From: Alphaproteobacteria bacterium
Lineage (GTDB): Bacteria > Pseudomonadota > Alphaproteobacteria > RF32 > CAG-239
NCBI GenBank assembly: GCA_900769705.1
Contig: CAAGHP010000014.1
Coordinates: 62,001 to 126,000, forward strand
Direction of reading: 5' to 3'
Length of the DNA: 64,000 nucleotides
Below are positions 61,769-64,000 of this stretch, one piece after another. Numbering within the stretch: the first letter of the stretch is position 1; every line of letters starts with the position of its first letter. Below the pieces are notes generated by a model. It had not been told where the DNA came from, ran no database searches, and saw nothing but the letters and a program-made list of their open reading frames with translations. The position numbers and the translations under genes were made by a program.

Positions 61769-62496
61769 TAGATAAGTGGATATATTATATATTTGATGAG
61801 GTTAGTAGCACTAATGACGTTATAAAGCAATATTGCAGCAAATCGGGAAAATATATTGCCGTATATGCCAAAAAACAGACAGCCGGTCGCGGCAGACGCG
61901 GTAGAAATTGGGAGAGCCCACGCGGAAATTTATTTTTTTCAATGGCATTCGAATATGAATTGCAGCGTGCTGGAGAGCTTGCTTTTGCTTGTTCGCTAAG
62001 TTTGCTGCAGGCCGTGAAAAAAATAGCGCCGTATGCTGATATAAAACTTAAATGGCCGAATGATGTGCTGCTTAATAATGCTAAAATGAGCGGAATTTTA
62101 CTTGAAAAAGGCGCAGAAAAGTATATGATTGTCGGTGTCGGCGTGAATGTTGCTGCCAGTCCGAAAATTGAAAATGCCGTTTATGATATTACATCGCTGG
62201 CCGACGCCGGTATAAAAATAAAGCCGCAGGAATTACTGCATTTATTTATGGAAAGTTTTTCGCAGAATTTGAGCTTACTGCAGGCAAATGGTTTTGCAGT
62301 TCTGCGTGAGAAATGGCTTGAAAATGCCAAAAATTTGGGGAAAGAAATTATAGTTCGCCAAAACGGCACAAAAGAAAAAGGCATTTTTAAAGGAATTGAT
62401 GAAAATGCCGCGTTGTTAATGGAAACGCCTGCCGGTGTTAAGAAAATATTGGCGGGAGATGTGTTTTTTGAAGAGATAAATAAAAAAGATGAGTGA
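61759..62496 (+). CDS. birA: Biotin--[acetyl-CoA-carboxylase] ligase
   Basis: BirA attaches biotin to the carboxyl carrier protein. The 245-residue enzyme lacks the N-terminal DNA-binding domain, so it is not a repressor. The catalytic motif GRGRRGRNW and the conserved LKWPNDVLL with MSGILLE are present. It follows nuoN and precedes rnj, the usual alphaproteobacterial order with coaX missing. It overlaps both neighbours. Confidence 0.93.
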   Translation: MALIDKWIYYIFDEVSSTNDVIKQYCSKSGKYIAVYAKKQTAGRGRRGRNWESPRGNLFFSMAFEYELQRAGELAFACSLSLLQAVKKIAPYADIKLKWPNDVLLNNAKMSGILLEKGAEKYMIVGVGVNVAASPKIENAVYDITSLADAGIKIKPQELLHLFMESFSQNLSLLQANGFAVLREKWLENAKNLGKEIIVRQNGTKEKGIFKGIDENAALLMETPAGVKKILAGDVFFEEINKKDE

Positions 62497-64000
62497 ATTT
62501 AAAAAAGAAGGAATCTATTTTTTGCCGCTGGGCGGTGCCGATGAAATCGGTATGAATATGTATATGTATGCGGTGGACGGCAAAATAATTGTGGTCGATG
62601 CCGGCTACGGCTTTTTACTGGATGAATATCCTGGAATGGAATTGGCCTATGCGTCACCGGAATTTTTGGATGCGTACAAAGATGATATTGAAGGTTTGTT
62701 TATAACTCATGGACATGAAGATCATCTGGGCGCCATTGCACAAATTTGGCCGCATCTGCAATGTCCGGTTTATGCGATGGATTTTACTTTGGGACTGATT
62801 AAATCACGTTTATCTGAATTTAAAATGGAAGATGTGGTGCCATTGGTTTCTGTCAATCAGCAAAGAACGGTAGAATTGCAAAATTTCAGCGTTGAATTTA
62901 TTTCTATTGCCCACTCGGTGCCGCAGACCTGTGCTTTGGCAATCCGCACCAAATACGGCAATATATTGCATGCAACCGATTGGCGTTTTGATGACGAGGC
63001 GCTTTCAATGCTGCCGACAGATTTTGAAGCTTTGAAAAAGTTTTCTGGCGAAGGTGTTTCAATGCTGGTTTGCGATTCCACCAATATTATGGTGGATAAA
63101 AAATCGCCGTCAGAAGCTGAAGTCCGCAAAAGTTTGCTGGAGATTATTCCGCAGATTGAAGGCGGGCTTATTGTAACATGTTTTGCTTCTAATATGATGA
63201 GGCTGGAAAGTTTGATTTTGGCAGCTGATAGAGCAGGAAGAACTCCGGTATTGCTGGGACGCACGCTGATTAACAATATAAAAATTGCCAAAGAGTGCGG
63301 CTATCTGCAAGATTTGCCTCAGGTTCATACCATGGAAGAAGCCAAAGACATTCCTGCCGACAAGGCGCTTTATATTTGTACCGGCTCACAGGCAAACTAT
63401 CGCAGTGCTCTGAGCATTATTGCCAACGGCGAAAGCAAATATATCAAGCTGGACAATTCCGATACGATTATTTTCTCGTCAAAGATGATTCCGGGAAATG
63501 AAGATAAAATCGAACGTATGCAGGATAAATTGGCAGCACAGGGCGCAACGGTAATTACTGATGAAACGCAGCTGGTTCATACTTCAGGGCATGCCTGCCG
63601 TGATGATTTAAAACGCATGTATGATTTGCTGAAACCGGCTGTTGTACTGCCGGTACATGGCGATAAAAAGTTTATCCGCGAACATAAGCGCTTTGCTTTG
63701 AACTGCGGAATTAAAGAAGTGTTTTCAGCTCGCAACGGCGATATGTGCCTGCTGCATAACAATCACATTGAGTTTTTGGAACAAGTTTTCAGCGATATTA
63801 TCGGCTGGGACAGAAACCGTCCGGTTTCGCTCGGCTCTCAGTTGATTAAGAACCGTCGCCGTATAGCTTTTAATTGCAGTATGTTTATCAGCGCGGTAAT
63901 TAAAGACAAAAAGCTTTTGGATTTGCAGATGTCATCTATTGATATTTTGGAAGAAAATGATTGGAATAAGCTGGCTGATGAAATTTTAGCCACAGTTAAG
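62489..64000 (+). CDS. rnj: Ribonuclease J (partial, runs off the window)
   Basis: RNase J is a metallo-beta-lactamase/beta-CASP nuclease for rRNA maturation and mRNA decay. The 504 residues in the window include FLPLGGADEIGMN, the zinc motif THGHEDHLGA (about residues 72-81), HSVPQTCALAI, the beta-CASP segments with CTGSQ, and VLPVHGD. About 50 C-terminal residues lie beyond the window. The start overlaps the birA stop by eight bases. Confidence 0.95.
   Translation, partial: MSEFKKEGIYFLPLGGADEIGMNMYMYAVDGKIIVVDAGYGFLLDEYPGMELAYASPEFLDAYKDDIEGLFITHGHEDHLGAIAQIWPHLQCPVYAMDFTLGLIKSRLSEFKMEDVVPLVSVNQQRTVELQNFSVEFISIAHSVPQTCALAIRTKYGNILHATDWRFDDEALSMLPTDFEALKKFSGEGVSMLVCDSTNIMVDKKSPSEAEVRKSLLEIIPQIEGGLIVTCFASNMMRLESLILAADRAGRTPVLLGRTLINNIKIAKECGYLQDLPQVHTMEEAKDIPADKALYICTGSQANYRSALSIIANGESKYIKLDNSDTIIFSSKMIPGNEDKIERMQDKLAAQGATVITDETQLVHTSGHACRDDLKRMYDLLKPAVVLPVHGDKKFIREHKRFALNCGIKEVFSARNGDMCLLHNNHIEFLEQVFSDIIGWDRNRPVSLGSQLIKNRRRIAFNCSMFISAVIKDKKLLDLQMSSIDILEENDWNKLADEILATVK

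Overview
The window comes from a low-GC member of the Alphaproteobacteria, most likely an uncultured host-associated (gut-type) lineage. The evidence is a GcrA cell-cycle regulator, the pal-cpoB-tilS arrangement, an alphaproteobacterial class IIA HAD protein, an alphaproteobacterial HIT protein that has lost one histidine, and a nuo-type L-M-N block followed by birA and an RNase J gene. Gram-negative envelope genes (pal, kdsB, lptE, mre/rod genes, an OprB-like porin) agree with this.

Layout. 1-5188: the end of an FtsI-like gene, then pal, cpoB, tilS, a HAD protein, a HIT protein and kdsB. 5189-6269: a hairpin repeat, a structured RNA leader and a frameshifted pilin-like gene. 6300-15868: ddl on the minus strand, a DUF3108 protein, trhP, miaA and the rod-shape cluster mreBCD-mrdA-rodA. 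15901-20175: three minus-strand genes of unknown function. 20344-24401: leuS-lptE-holA. 24402-26900: hairpin repeats, two lipoproteins, and about 1 kb of non-coding DNA with a palindromic region and a 269-bp element bounded by 25-bp inverted repeats. 26911-30084: an MFS transporter with a PfkB sugar kinase, a histidine phosphatase and a membrane protein, all on the minus strand. 30264-36419: a complete type II-C CRISPR locus. Its order is unusual: cas1, divergent tracrRNA, cas9, cas2, then 18 repeats. cas9 carries one frameshift. 36435-43349: a secreted protein, gcrA, a porin, a three-gene ATP-grasp/transglutaminase/protease cluster and a cyclophilin. 43353-44487: a second hairpin repeat, then a second pilin-like gene with a second copy of the RNA leader on the minus strand.

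44640-56670 looks like an integrated defence island. It runs from an integrase remnant to the 3' end of a tRNA-Lys gene. It holds a Fic protein with a MerR-like tail, and a type I restriction operon ordered hsdR, OLD-family nuclease, hsdM, membrane protein, hsdS. The hsdS gene continues in frame into an ImmA/IrrE-type metallopeptidase. Two further small-gene units follow. 56903-64000 holds degenerate nuoL, nuoM and nuoN homologues with no nuoK or other nuo gene upstream, then birA and a truncated rnj.

The most interesting signals are: (1) a two-copy structured RNA with a conserved long-range pairing and an intrinsic terminator, placed just upstream of two pilin-like genes; (2) the composite restriction operon with the HsdS-metallopeptidase fusion; (3) the II-C CRISPR repeats, each of which carries a perfect extended -10 promoter element on the crRNA strand; (4) the remnant L-M-N module lacking key proton-channel residues. 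Everything here was read by eye. No database search or folding program was run.
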